A stretch of 64,000 nt of DNA, from NCBI RefSeq assembly GCF_030651915.1, contig NZ_JAUSBV010000008.1, positions 409,385 to 473,384 on the forward strand. The letters run 5' to 3'. A program made the translations under genes and the position numbers. Numbering within the stretch: position 1 is the first letter of the stretch; every line of letters begins with the position of its first letter. Origin of the DNA: Parvibaculum sp. (GTDB lineage Bacteria; Pseudomonadota; Alphaproteobacteria; Parvibaculales; Parvibaculaceae). Under the pieces are notes generated by a model. It did no database searches, was not told the origin of the DNA, and saw only the letters and a program-made list of their open reading frames with translations. Shown in pieces: positions 34,403 through 41,934 of this stretch.

Positions 34403-35512
34403 ATGGGTTTCAAATGCGGCATTGTCGGACTGCCCAATGTCGGCAAGTCGACGCTCTTCAACGCGCTGACGCAGACCGCCGCCGCGCAGGCCGCCAACTA
34501 TCCCTTCTGCACCATCGAACCGAATGTCGGCGAAGTGGCGGTGCCGGACCCGCGGCTTGAACAGCTCTGCGCCATCGCCAAGAGCAAGGAAATCATTCCG
34601 ACGCGACTGACCTTTGTCGACATTGCCGGTCTCGTGAAGGGCGCCTCGAAGGGCGAAGGCCTTGGCAACCAGTTCCTCGCGACGATCCGCGAGGTCGACG
34701 CGATTGCCTATGTGCTGCGCTGCTTCGTCGATGACGACATCACCCATGTCGAGAACCGCATCGACCCGCTGGCCGATGCCGAAATCGTCGAGACGGAGCT
34801 GATGCTGGCCGATCTCGAAAGCCTCGAAAAGCGCGCGACGGCGGCCGAAAAAAAAGCGAAGACAGGCGACAAGGAAGCAAAGCAGCTTTTCGATCTGATG
34901 CATGTGGCGCTTGAACTTCTGCGCGAAGGCAAGCCCGCGCGGATGGCGACGGCGCAGGGCAAGATCGCCGACGAGGACATCAAGGCCTGGGAAGGCCTGA
35001 ACCTGCTGACCTCGAAGCCGGTGCTCTATGTCTGCAACGTCGAGGAAGCGTCCGCCGCGACCGGCAACGAATATTCGAAAGCCGTCGAGACGCGCGCCAA
35101 AGCCGAAGGCGCGCAGGCCGTCGTCATCTCGGCGCGCATCGAGGAAGAGATCGCGCAACTGCCGGCCGGCGACCGCACCGAATATCTCGAAACGCTGGGC
35201 CTTTCCGAGCCCGGCCTCGCGCGTCTGATCCGCTCCGGCTATGCACTTCTCGATCTGATCACCTATTTCACCGTGGGTCCGAAAGAGACGCGCGCCTGGA
35301 CGATCACCCGCGGCACGCGCGCGCCGGCAGCGGCCGGCGTCATCCATACCGACTTCGAAAAGGGTTTCATCCGTGCCGAGACGATCGCCTATGACGAATA
35401 TGTGAAACTGGGCGGCGAACAAGGCGCGAAGGATGCCGGCAAGATGCGTCTTGAGGGCAAGGAGTATGTGGTGCAGGACGGCGATGTGATGCATTTCCGC
35501 TTTGCCAATTAG
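34403..35512 (+). CDS. ychF: Redox-regulated ATPase YchF (Obg family)
   Basis: A 369-residue P-loop protein that, unlike other Obg members, prefers ATP. G1 'GIVGLPNVGKSTLFNAL', switch/G3 'FVDIAGLVKGASKGEGLGNQFL', and the altered G4 'VLYVCNVEE' (NxxE in place of NKxD) that explains ATP specificity; C-terminal TGS domain 'ITYFTVGPKETRAWTITRGTRAPAAAGVIHTDFEKGF'. Starts 3 bp after the pth stop. Implicated in ribosome and oxidative-stress functions in other bacteria. Confidence 0.97.
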   Translation: MGFKCGIVGLPNVGKSTLFNALTQTAAAQAANYPFCTIEPNVGEVAVPDPRLEQLCAIAKSKEIIPTRLTFVDIAGLVKGASKGEGLGNQFLATIREVDAIAYVLRCFVDDDITHVENRIDPLADAEIVETELMLADLESLEKRATAAEKKAKTGDKEAKQLFDLMHVALELLREGKPARMATAQGKIADEDIKAWEGLNLLTSKPVLYVCNVEEASAATGNEYSKAVETRAKAEGAQAVVISARIEEEIAQLPAGDRTEYLETLGLSEPGLARLIRSGYALLDLITYFTVGPKETRAWTITRGTRAPAAAGVIHTDFEKGFIRAETIAYDEYVKLGGEQGAKDAGKMRLEGKEYVVQDGDVMHFRFAN

Positions 35513-35886
35513 GAACCGGAAACGGCATTTTCGCACGCCCCCGAAGGGCGGGGATAACCCGGTTTGTGACAGCGAAAATCGACTGCAGACCCCCCTCTGT
35601 CACAAAACTGTCAAAAAACTGTCACAAATGGAAAATGACGGGGCGACAAAAAAAGTAATCCCCGGTTTCGGACGGCGGTGAAAATCGCGCCGAGACGATT
35701 CTGGAGGCGGGAACGAAAAACTTATCCCCGGGGGCCAGCATGGCGGCATGCGCGCCGCGCGATTCGGCGGGTGAAAAAAACTTACCCCCGGGGGTCGCCG
35801 TCGACGCCCAAGCCCTCCAGGGGCAGGTGGGAACACAAACCAGCGCCGCGCAAGAATATGTTCCGTATAAAGACAACAGGCATCCC
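35513..35886. repeat. Intergenic region with short dispersed repeats
   Basis: No credible gene in these 374 bases. Two families of short repeats are visible. TGTCACAAA occurs at 35598-35606 and 35620-35628, with an inverted copy at 35563-35571. An A-run plus CTTA(T/C)CCCCGGGGG occurs at 35715-35734 and 35773-35794, with a weaker AAAAAAAGTAATCCCCGG at 35648-35664 and 'ggggataacccgg' at 35549-35562. The C/G palindromes could be protein or RNA structures. The minus-strand 88-codon frame across them repeats 'PGxKFFxPA' only because the DNA repeats are nearly in phase. Confidence 0.55.
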
Positions 35887-36366
35887 ATGACCCAACCGAA
35901 ATATTACTGGGAGGACTTCCGCCTCGGCGAGACGGTCGAGTTCGGCGAGAAGCATGTGACGAAGGAAGAGATCGTCGAATTCGCCAGCGAGTTCGACGCG
36001 CAGCCCTTCCATCTTGACGAGGAAGCGGCGAAGGCGTCGATCCTGGGCGGGCTCTGCGCCAGCGGATGGCACAGCTGCGCGATGATGATGCGGATGATGT
36101 GCGACGGCTACATTCTCGAAAGCGCCTCGCTGGGCGCGCCGGGCGTCGACGAGGTGCGCTGGAAGAAGCCGGTCTATGTCGGCGATGTGCTCCGTGTGCG
36201 GCGGACCTGCGTCGAACGCCGCGCCTCGAAAAGCCGCCCGGAAATGGGCCTGACCAAATTCCATATCGAAATGCTGAACCAGAAGGACGAGGTGGTACTG
36301 ACCTCGGACGGCTGGGCGATGTATGGCCGCCGTCATCCGGGCGCGCCTGTCGAGGGGAGCGCCTGA
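35887..36366 (+). CDS. MaoC-family dehydratase (first of a pair)
   Basis: A 159-residue single-hotdog (R)-specific enoyl-CoA hydratase-like protein. 'YYWEDFRLGETVEFGEKHVTKEEIVEFASEFDAQPFHLDEEAAK' contains the hydratase-2 Asp and His (D-x4-H), then 'LGGLCASGWHSCAMMMRMM'. The start ATG at 35887 fits family length; an in-frame ATG at 35740 runs through the repeat region. The stop shares one base with the next gene's start (TGATG), so the two MaoC proteins are probably made together and may form a heteromer. Acyl substrate unknown. Confidence 0.92.
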   Translation: MTQPKYYWEDFRLGETVEFGEKHVTKEEIVEFASEFDAQPFHLDEEAAKASILGGLCASGWHSCAMMMRMMCDGYILESASLGAPGVDEVRWKKPVYVGDVLRVRRTCVERRASKSRPEMGLTKFHIEMLNQKDEVVLTSDGWAMYGRRHPGAPVEGSA

Positions 36367-36845
36367 TGCCCTGGTTCGAAGACATCGCGATCGGCGCCCG
36401 GCTCGACCTCGGCGCCTATACATTCACCGAAGCGGAAATCATCCGCTTCGCGACCAAATACGATCCGCAATATTTTCACATCGACGCGGAAGCGGCGAAG
36501 GCCGGCCCCTTTGGCGGGCTAACGGCGAGCGGCTGGCACACGACCGCGACCTGGATGAAAATGATGATCGCCGCGCGGACCGGCCGCGAGGAACAGCCCG
36601 ACGAGACGGGCCGCAAGCCCGCCGGCGGCCCCTCGCCCGGCTTTCTCGAGATGAAATGGCCGAACCCGGTGCGCGCGGGCGACACGATCACCTATTCGTC
36701 AACGGTCGTCGAAAAAATCGAAATGAAATCGCGGCCAGCTTGGGGCATCATCCGGAGCCGGAATGTCGGCACCAACCAGCGCGGTGAAACCGTGCTCGAC
36801 TTCATCGGACAGGGCATGGCCGAACGCCGCGGCGACGCGGGTTGA
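36366..36845 (+). CDS. MaoC-family dehydratase (second of a pair)
   Basis: A 159-residue paralogue of the preceding gene. 'FEDIAIGARLDLGAYTFTEAEIIRFATKYDPQYFHIDAEAAKAG' keeps the catalytic Asp/His spacing, followed by 'GGLTASGWHTTATWMKMM'. It has a ~15-residue insertion ('GREEQPDETGRKPAGG') before the central helix end. Translation probably restarts at the TGATG overlap. Next comes the dienelactone hydrolase gene, 26 bp downstream. Confidence 0.92.
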   Translation: MPWFEDIAIGARLDLGAYTFTEAEIIRFATKYDPQYFHIDAEAAKAGPFGGLTASGWHTTATWMKMMIAARTGREEQPDETGRKPAGGPSPGFLEMKWPNPVRAGDTITYSSTVVEKIEMKSRPAWGIIRSRNVGTNQRGETVLDFIGQGMAERRGDAG

Positions 36846-36871
36846 GAACAGAAAATTCAAGGGAGGCAGCA

Positions 36872-37549
36872 ATGGCACGCAAGGGCAAGACGATCACGCT
36901 GAAGAGCGGCGACGGCGCCGAAATTCTTTGCTACCACGCCAAGGCCGAAGGCACGCGTAAAGGCGGGCTGGTGCTGATCATGGAAATCTTCGGCGTCACC
37001 GCGCATATCAAGGATCTCTGCGACGAGTATGCGGCGCGCGGCTATGACGTGCTGTCGCCGCAGCTTTACGACCGCCAGGTGAAGGATTTTCAGGCGAGCT
37101 ACGCCCAGGAAGACATCCAGAAGTCGCTGGAACTGCGCGCCAACAATCCTTACGAGAACACCGTGCTCGATGCGCAGATGTGCATCGACAAATTGCGCGC
37201 CGACGGCAGCGCCAAGGTCTTCATCACCGGCTATTGCTATGGCGGCACGGTGAGCTGGGTCGCCGCCTGCCGCGCCGAGGGGCTCGATGCGGCGTCCTGC
37301 TATTACGGCGGCGCGATCAAGGACTATATCGACGAGACGCCGAAATGCCCGACCATTTGCCATTTCGGCGAGAAGGACAAGGGCATCCCGATGGACGACG
37401 TGCGCCGCATCGAGGCCGCGCATCCGCAAGTGAAGGTCTATGTCTACGACGCCGACCACGGCTTCAATTCCGACCGCCGCAACAATTACGACAAGGCGTC
37501 GGCCGAACTGGCGCTGAAGCGGACGCTGGAATTGTTCGAGCGGGTGTGA
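36872..37549 (+). CDS. Dienelactone hydrolase family protein
   Basis: A 225-residue alpha/beta hydrolase. Catalytic triad residues are visible: Cys in 'ITGYCYGGTVSWVA', Asp in 'HFGEKDKGIPMDDV' and His in 'YDADHGFNSDRR', the standard DLH set. 'GGLVLIMEIFGVTAHIKDLCDEYAARGYDVLSPQLYDR' is the typical N-terminal half. The ATG at 36872 has 'gggaggcagca' before it. The last 118 bp of the gene plus 15 bp after the stop recur at 38918-39050. Physiological substrate unknown; the neighbouring MaoC pair suggests catabolism of organic acids. Confidence 0.93.
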   Translation: MARKGKTITLKSGDGAEILCYHAKAEGTRKGGLVLIMEIFGVTAHIKDLCDEYAARGYDVLSPQLYDRQVKDFQASYAQEDIQKSLELRANNPYENTVLDAQMCIDKLRADGSAKVFITGYCYGGTVSWVAACRAEGLDAASCYYGGAIKDYIDETPKCPTICHFGEKDKGIPMDDVRRIEAAHPQVKVYVYDADHGFNSDRRNNYDKASAELALKRTLELFERV

Positions 37550-37595
37550 GGGGGGCGGACGCTTTTGGGTTTGCCGGACGCAACTTATTTCAGGT

Positions 37596-37688
37596 CGTCA
37601 TTGCGAGGAGCGCAGCGACGAAGCAATCCAGAAGCCGCAAGCGCAGCATTTGCCGCGCCTGGATTGCTTCGCTACGCTCGCAATGACG
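37596..37688. repeat. Nested inverted-repeat element A
   Basis: Outer arms CGTCATTGCGAG (37596-37607) and CTCGCAATGACG (37677-37688), inner arms CGAAGCAATCCAG (37619-37631) and CTGGATTGCTTCG (37659-37671), all perfect. This is a member of the common proteobacterial intergenic palindrome beginning GTCATTGCGAGGAGC. It lies between the dienelactone hydrolase and the first small secreted paralogue. Confidence 0.85.
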
Positions 37689-37704
37689 AGTTAGGGGGGA
37701 TGGA

Positions 37705-38355
37705 ATGCGTTATTCAGCTTTTGTCCTGCTTGCGGCCTTTGCCATCGGATGCACCGACGCACGCGCGGCCAATCCCTATGAGGTTTTCCGGTTAGGGATG
37801 AGCGAGGCGGACGTCGTTGCGGCCGCCGAGGCACATGGCGGCAGCGTCGTCGACCCAACCAAGATCGTCCCGCAAGACGCCGGCAGGAAGCCGCCAGACT
37901 TCGGCAGTTTTCAGATGCTCGTCGGCGGCATTCCGACAGGCACTATGGGCTTGGGAATGTTCGTGCTCGAGAACGGCGAGTTGAAATCAATCATGTTCGA
38001 CTACAATTTCAAGTCGCCGAAGCCCCGGATTTCTCAGGACACATGCGACACGATGTTCGCGCATATCCGTCAGACCATCGCGATGGCCCATGGGCAACCC
38101 GCCTCCGATGAGGTCGAGGTAGAGGATGACATACGCGGACACCTGCTGACCTGGCAGCTCGAAGAAGGCACGCTCTGGGCCTATCAGCGCATGCATGGCA
38201 CGGCGGCCCCGGAAAAAGACCCCTATTGCAGCGACGTCGTGACGACGGCTTTCGCCGGTACGGACGAGGCATGCGAAGAATTTTACGCGCGGTTCTTGAA
38301 CGCCATGGGCCTTCCGGCCGATAGCCTGGTGACAGCGGCACCCATCCGGCAATGA
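37705..38355 (+). CDS. Secreted hypothetical protein (first paralogue)
   Basis: A 216-residue protein with a signal peptide ('YSAFVLLAAFAIGCTDARAANP'; the Cys in AIGC could also act as a weak lipobox). The mature part starts 'ANPYEVFRLGMSEADVVAAAEAHGG', shared with the next gene, then beta-rich segments 'LGMFVLENGELKSIMFDYNF' and a Cys-containing region ('DTCDTMF', 'DPYCSDVV'). No family is recognised. It overlaps the next gene by ATGA. Confidence 0.75.
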   Translation: MRYSAFVLLAAFAIGCTDARAANPYEVFRLGMSEADVVAAAEAHGGSVVDPTKIVPQDAGRKPPDFGSFQMLVGGIPTGTMGLGMFVLENGELKSIMFDYNFKSPKPRISQDTCDTMFAHIRQTIAMAHGQPASDEVEVEDDIRGHLLTWQLEEGTLWAYQRMHGTAAPEKDPYCSDVVTTAFAGTDEACEEFYARFLNAMGLPADSLVTAAPIRQ

Positions 38356-38906
38356 CGATGTGGAGAAACACCCTGCACACCGTCGCCCTCACTCTTTTCG
38401 CCATCGGCTCGGCCAGCGCTCATGCCGCCAATCCCTATGAGGTTTTCCGACTGGGGATGACGGCGGACGAGGTCAGAAGCATTTTTGCCGAGCATGACGG
38501 AGAGATAATCGAGGAGAGCAACGACAACGAACTCATGCTTGGCCGCATGCCCTCACGCGAACCGGCAGCTGCGACCACCCTCGTTTTCAGAGATGGGCGT
38601 CTCCGCCTCGTCATTGCCAATTATGACCCCGTGATCCGTTTCGACGAACCCAAGATGACGACCGGGTGGTGCGAGGAGAATTTCGTGTCGATTCGCGCCG
38701 GGATGGAAACGGTATTCGGAAAGTCGGAACCGCTCGTCTGGGACGAGTCTGACGCCGATGTCCGGTCCGCGGTTGTGAAATGGAAAAGCGCCCGGGGCTT
38801 CGTAATGGCCGTCATGTCGCTCAATAACGAAAGCTGCGTGGATTTGTACGCGCTGCTATTCGATGGTTCCGAGGAGGAATTGATGGAAGGGATAGAGCGC
38901 CGGTAG
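38352..38906 (+). CDS. Secreted hypothetical protein (second paralogue)
   Basis: A 184-residue paralogue of the upstream gene: signal peptide ('TVALTLFAIGSASAHAANP'), then 'NPYEVFRLGMTADEVRSIFAEHDGE', 'TTLVFRDGRLRLVIANYDPVIRF', 'WCEENFVSIRAGMETVFGKSEP' and 'NNESCVDLYALLF', matching the order of segments in the first copy but ~30 residues shorter. ATGA overlap gives translational coupling. Function unknown. It ends 6 bp before the hydrolase remnant. Confidence 0.75.
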   Translation: MTMWRNTLHTVALTLFAIGSASAHAANPYEVFRLGMTADEVRSIFAEHDGEIIEESNDNELMLGRMPSREPAAATTLVFRDGRLRLVIANYDPVIRFDEPKMTTGWCEENFVSIRAGMETVFGKSEPLVWDESDADVRSAVVKWKSARGFVMAVMSLNNESCVDLYALLFDGSEEELMEGIERR

Positions 38907-38912
38907 TGTCCA

Positions 38913-39035
38913 GACGCGAAGGTCTATGTCTACGACGCCGATCACGGCTTCAATTCCGACCGCCGCAACAATTACGACAAGGCATCTGCGGAACTGGCGT
39001 TGAAGCGGACGCTGGAATTGTTCGAAGGGGTGTGA
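38913..39035 (+). pseudogene. Duplicated 3' remnant of the dienelactone hydrolase gene
   Basis: The frame 'AKVYVYDADHGFNSDRR...' through 'LELFEGV' and its stop repeats the C-terminal ~40 residues of the gene at 36872-37549, including the catalytic His but without the nucleophile or Asp. At DNA level 38918-39050 matches 37432-37564 over 133 bp with 7 mismatches and no gap, and the match continues past the stop. There is no start codon or ribosome-binding site, so it is not a gene. Confidence 0.9.
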
Positions 39036-39053
39036 GGGGGGCGGACGCTTCTC

Positions 39054-39235
39054 CTTCCCACCCTCCCCCTGTGGGAGGGTCGAAATTTTCGAGCGCTAGC
39101 GAGACAAATTTCGGGGAGGGGTGAAGCGTTGCGCCTATGAGCACATCGCAAGCACCCGAACCCGCCGCAGCCGCCCCTACCCCTCCCCAAACCGCTTGCA
39201 GCGGTTTGACCCTCCCTCAGGGGGAGGGTGGGAAG
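39054..39235. repeat. Nested inverted-repeat element B
   Basis: Perfect 18-bp arms CTTCCCACCCTCCCCCTG (39054-39071) and its complement at 39218-39235. Inside, 'gtgggagggtcgaaattttcg' and 'cgagacaaatttcggggagggg' form a smaller imperfect palindrome, and 'aaaccgcttgcagcggttt' (39189-39207) a third. No gene. Elements of this CCTCCC...AAATTTC kind are dispersed in many alphaproteobacterial genomes. Confidence 0.8.
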
Positions 39236-39247
39236 AGAGTGAAGGCC

Positions 39248-39913
39248 CTACCCCCTCGGCCCGTAAGTCCTGAACTTCTCGACATTCACCGCCATCTCAT
39301 CATCCGACAGCAAGTCCGGTTCGCAGAGTTGCAGCGCGCGGCAATATTGGGCGGCCAGCGTTTCGACTTCATGGGCGAGATGCAGCGCATCCTCGACGGT
39401 CCGCCCGAAGGCGATCTGGCCGTGATGGGCGAGCAGGCAGGCGCGGCGCGCGTCGAGCGCGGCGACCGCATGGGCGGCGAGTTCGGCGCTGCCGAAGGTC
39501 GCGTAAGGCGCGCAAGGGATGTCGCGGCCGCCGGCCACCGCCACCATGTAGTGGAAGGGCGGGATCTCGCGCTTCAGCACCGCCAGCACGGTGGCGAAAT
39601 CGGAATGGGCATGGACGATGCCGCCGGCTTCCGGATGCGCGGCATAGATGGCCGCATGCATCCGCCATTCGCTGGAGGGTGGGAAGGTGCCCGACAGGAT
39701 GCGTCCGTCGAACGCAATCTCGGCGATGTCGGCGGGAAGAAGATCGGTATAGGGAACGCCGGACGGCGTGATGAAGATACGGTCGCCCGCCCGCGCCGAG
39801 ACATTGCCCGACATGTTGGGCGAGAGGCCGGTCCGGGCGAGGTCCTGCGCCGCATCGACGACGCGCTGCCGCAGCCAGGCCTCGTCGGTGCCGCCCGCGT
39901 CCCGCTCAGCCAT
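39248..39913 (-). CDS. Class II aldolase, FucA-like; probable 5-methylthioribulose-1-phosphate aldolase
   Basis: A 221-residue zinc-dependent aldolase. It follows the pattern of E. coli L-fuculose-1-phosphate aldolase almost throughout: '[20 protein letters not shown]' (phosphate site), '[11 protein letters not shown]' with the catalytic Glu, zinc ligands in '[11 protein letters not shown]' and '[11 protein letters not shown]', and '[21 protein letters not shown]'. It overlaps mtnA by 8 bp and there are no fucose genes, so the likely substrate is 5-methylthioribulose-1-phosphate, split to DHAP and methylthioacetaldehyde as Ald2 does in Rhodospirillum rubrum. The alternative is MtnB dehydratase, the related class II fold of the universal pathway. 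Confidence 0.88.
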   Translation of the reverse strand: MAERDAGGTDEAWLRQRVVDAAQDLARTGLSPNMSGNVSARAGDRIFITPSGVPYTDLLPADIAEIAFDGRILSGTFPPSSEWRMHAAIYAAHPEAGGIVHAHSDFATVLAVLKREIPPFHYMVAVAGGRDIPCAPYATFGSAELAAHAVAALDARRACLLAHHGQIAFGRTVEDALHLAHEVETLAAQYCRALQLCEPDLLSDDEMAVNVEKFRTYGPRG

Positions 39914-41003
39914 CGCGCCGCTCCGGATAAAGCCCCAACAGCCCCTCGCGGCTCGCCGCGCAGACGCCGCGCTCCGTCACGAGGCCGGTGATGTAGCGCG
40001 CGGGCGTGACGTCGAAGCCGTAATTGGCGGCGGGGCTGCCCGGCGCCGCGATTTCGACGGTGACGATCTCGCCCGCCGCTGTGCGGCCGGTCATGTGGGT
40101 GACCTCGCGGGCATCGCGCTCTTCGATCGGAATTCCCGCCACACCGTCCTCGAGCGACCAGTCGATGGTGGTGTGCGGCAGCGCGACATAGAAGGGGACG
40201 TCATTGGCATCGGCCGCCAGCGCCTTGAGATAGGTGCCGATCTTGTTGGCGACATCGCCGGTCGCGGTGGTGCGGTCGGTGCCGGTGATGCAGAGATCGA
40301 CCTGGCCGTGCTGCATCAGATGGCCGCCGGCATTGTCGGGGATGATGGTGTGCGGGACGCCATGGCCGCCGAGCTCGAAGGCGGTGAGTGCGGCGCCCTG
40401 GTTGCGCGGCCGCGTTTCGTCAACCCAGACATGGACCGGGATGCCGGCATCATGCGCCATGTAAATCGGCGCCAGCGCCGTGCCCCAGTCGACACAGGCA
40501 AGCCAGCCGGCATTGCAATGGGTGAGAATGTTGACCGTCTGGCCGGGTTTGGCCTCGGCGATGCCGCGGATCAGGCGCAGGCCGTTCTCGCCGATCCGGC
40601 GGCAGATCTCGACATCGTCGTCGCAGAGTTGCGCGGCGCGGGCATAGGCCGCCGCGGCCCGGGCATTGGCGCCGAGCGGCGCCACGGCGGCGCGCATTTC
40701 GTCGATCGCGTATTTGAGATTGACGGCGGTCGGCCGCGTTGCGCCGAGCAGGACGCAGGCCGCTTCCAGCGCGGCGTCGGAGGGATCGGCGCGCAGCGCG
40801 AGGCAGATGCCGTAGGCCGCGGTGGCGCCGATCAGCGGCGCCCCGCGCACATTCATGTCCTTGATCGCGCGGGCGCAGTCGTCCGCCGTTTCGAGGCGGA
40901 TGAGCGCGAATTCATGCGGCAGTCTGGTCTGGTCGATCACCTCGACCGACCAGTCGTCATCGGCGACCCGGATGGTGCGGTAAGGGATGCCGTCGATCTT
41001 CAT
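39906..41003 (-). CDS. mtnA: S-methyl-5-thioribose-1-phosphate isomerase
   Basis: A 365-residue eIF2B-alpha-like isomerase turning methylthioribose-1-phosphate into methylthioribulose-1-phosphate. '[21 protein letters not shown]' is the substrate loop, the catalytic Cys is in '[12 protein letters not shown]', and the Asp in '[21 protein letters not shown]'; '[20 protein letters not shown]' is also characteristic. The overlap with the aldolase gene and the 24-bp gap to apt indicate one operon. Confidence 0.95.
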   Translation of the reverse strand: MKIDGIPYRTIRVADDDWSVEVIDQTRLPHEFALIRLETADDCARAIKDMNVRGAPLIGATAAYGICLALRADPSDAALEAACVLLGATRPTAVNLKYAIDEMRAAVAPLGANARAAAAYARAAQLCDDDVEICRRIGENGLRLIRGIAEAKPGQTVNILTHCNAGWLACVDWGTALAPIYMAHDAGIPVHVWVDETRPRNQGAALTAFELGGHGVPHTIIPDNAGGHLMQHGQVDLCITGTDRTTATGDVANKIGTYLKALAADANDVPFYVALPHTTIDWSLEDGVAGIPIEERDAREVTHMTGRTAAGEIVTVEIAAPGSPAANYGFDVTPARYITGLVTERGVCAASREGLLGLYPERRDG

Positions 41004-41027
41004 GATCTCGCTCCCGGCCGGTGTCGG

Positions 41028-41549
41028 TCAGTGGCCTTCGAAGGAACAGAGCGACAGCACCTCGATGTCGAGCGCTTCGAGGCGCTGGCGGCCGCCAAGT
41101 TCCGGCAATTCGATGACGAAGCTCGCCGCCGCGACCCGGCCGCCCGCCCGCGCGATCAGCTTGACCGAGGCCTCGGCCGTGCCGCCGGTCGCGATCAGAT
41201 CGTCGATCAGCAGCACCCGCGCGCCGGCATCGATGGCGTCGGTATGGATTTCGACCGTGTCGGTGCCATATTCGAGATCGTATTCCTGGGAGATGGTGGC
41301 GAAGGGCAGCTTGCCCTTCTTGCGCACCGGCACGAAACCGAGATTGAGCCGGTGGGCGACGGCGCCGCCGAGAATGAAGCCGCGCGCCTCAATGCCGGCG
41401 ACGATGTCGAAAGTGGCGCCGTCATGCAGCGCCACCAGCGCGTCGACCGCATTGCGGAAGCCGACCGGGTCGCCCAGGAGCGTTGTGATGTCGCGAAACA
41501 GGATGCCGGGCTTCGGATAGTCCGGAATGGTGCGGATGAATTGTTTCAC
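41028..41549 (-). CDS. apt: Adenine phosphoribosyltransferase
   Basis: A 173-residue type I PRTase making AMP from adenine and PRPP. PRPP loop '[21 protein letters not shown]', adenine-binding '[31 protein letters not shown]' and N-terminal '[21 protein letters not shown]' are all typical. Placed between mtnP and mtnA, it captures the adenine released by methylthioadenosine phosphorolysis. Confidence 0.96.
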   Translation of the reverse strand: MKQFIRTIPDYPKPGILFRDITTLLGDPVGFRNAVDALVALHDGATFDIVAGIEARGFILGGAVAHRLNLGFVPVRKKGKLPFATISQEYDLEYGTDTVEIHTDAIDAGARVLLIDDLIATGGTAEASVKLIARAGGRVAAASFVIELPELGGRQRLEALDIEVLSLCSFEGH

Positions 41550-41934
41550 GTTGCTGTGTCTCCGTTTGATCTTGTTTAGTCGTCTGCTGGCGAGCCGTTC
41601 ACGCCGGATTACAAACTTGTGTCACCCCGGCGATCCCGGCGCCTGTCCCGGCAAAGGCCGGGATCCACAAGCAGCAGCGGCAAACGACGAGGTGAAGGAA
41701 AGAAGGGTTCACGCGGAGGCGCGGAGGCGCGGAGAAGGGGAGAAAGCAAGAAAGTTTCAAGCAGCGGCACAGGGAACGTTTTCTGGCGCTTCGCGCCGAA
41801 GGCGCAATAAACTATCTCTTCTCCGCGGCTCCGCGCCTCCGCGTGCAAAATCTTCACCTTGCCATGGACTGCCCATGGACCCCGTCTTTCGCCGGGGTGA
41901 CACCTCTGGATTTGGCTGCGCTCTTTCAACATCT
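41550..41934. repeat. Nested inverted-repeat element C in a 385-bp gap
   Basis: No gene. Outer arms TGTCACCCCGGCG (41620-41632) and CGCCGGGGTGACA (41890-41902), inner arms CACGCGGAGGCGCGGAG (41710-41726) and its complement at 41829-41845, all perfect. 'gtcccggcaaaggccgggat' (41645-41664) forms a further hairpin. The element splits the mtnP gene from apt-mtnA-aldolase; all four genes point the same way. Confidence 0.8.

Noticed and set aside
33578..35536. 652-codon minus-strand open frame
   Set aside because: Antisense to pth and ychF; no recognisable domain, and His/Asp/Arg-rich composition typical of shadow frames.
35622..35888. 88-codon minus-strand frame with repeated PGxKFFxPA
   Set aside because: The peptide repeats follow from DNA repeats whose spacing is close to a multiple of three; there is no ribosome-binding site and the third unit is degraded.
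38906..39124. 72-codon plus-strand frame over the hydrolase remnant
   Set aside because: It reads the remnant in a different frame from the parent gene and then enters repeat element B.
39768..41579. 603-codon plus-strand open frame
   Set aside because: It lies antisense to the aldolase, mtnA and apt genes, all of which have clear family motifs. It is an artefact of high GC.
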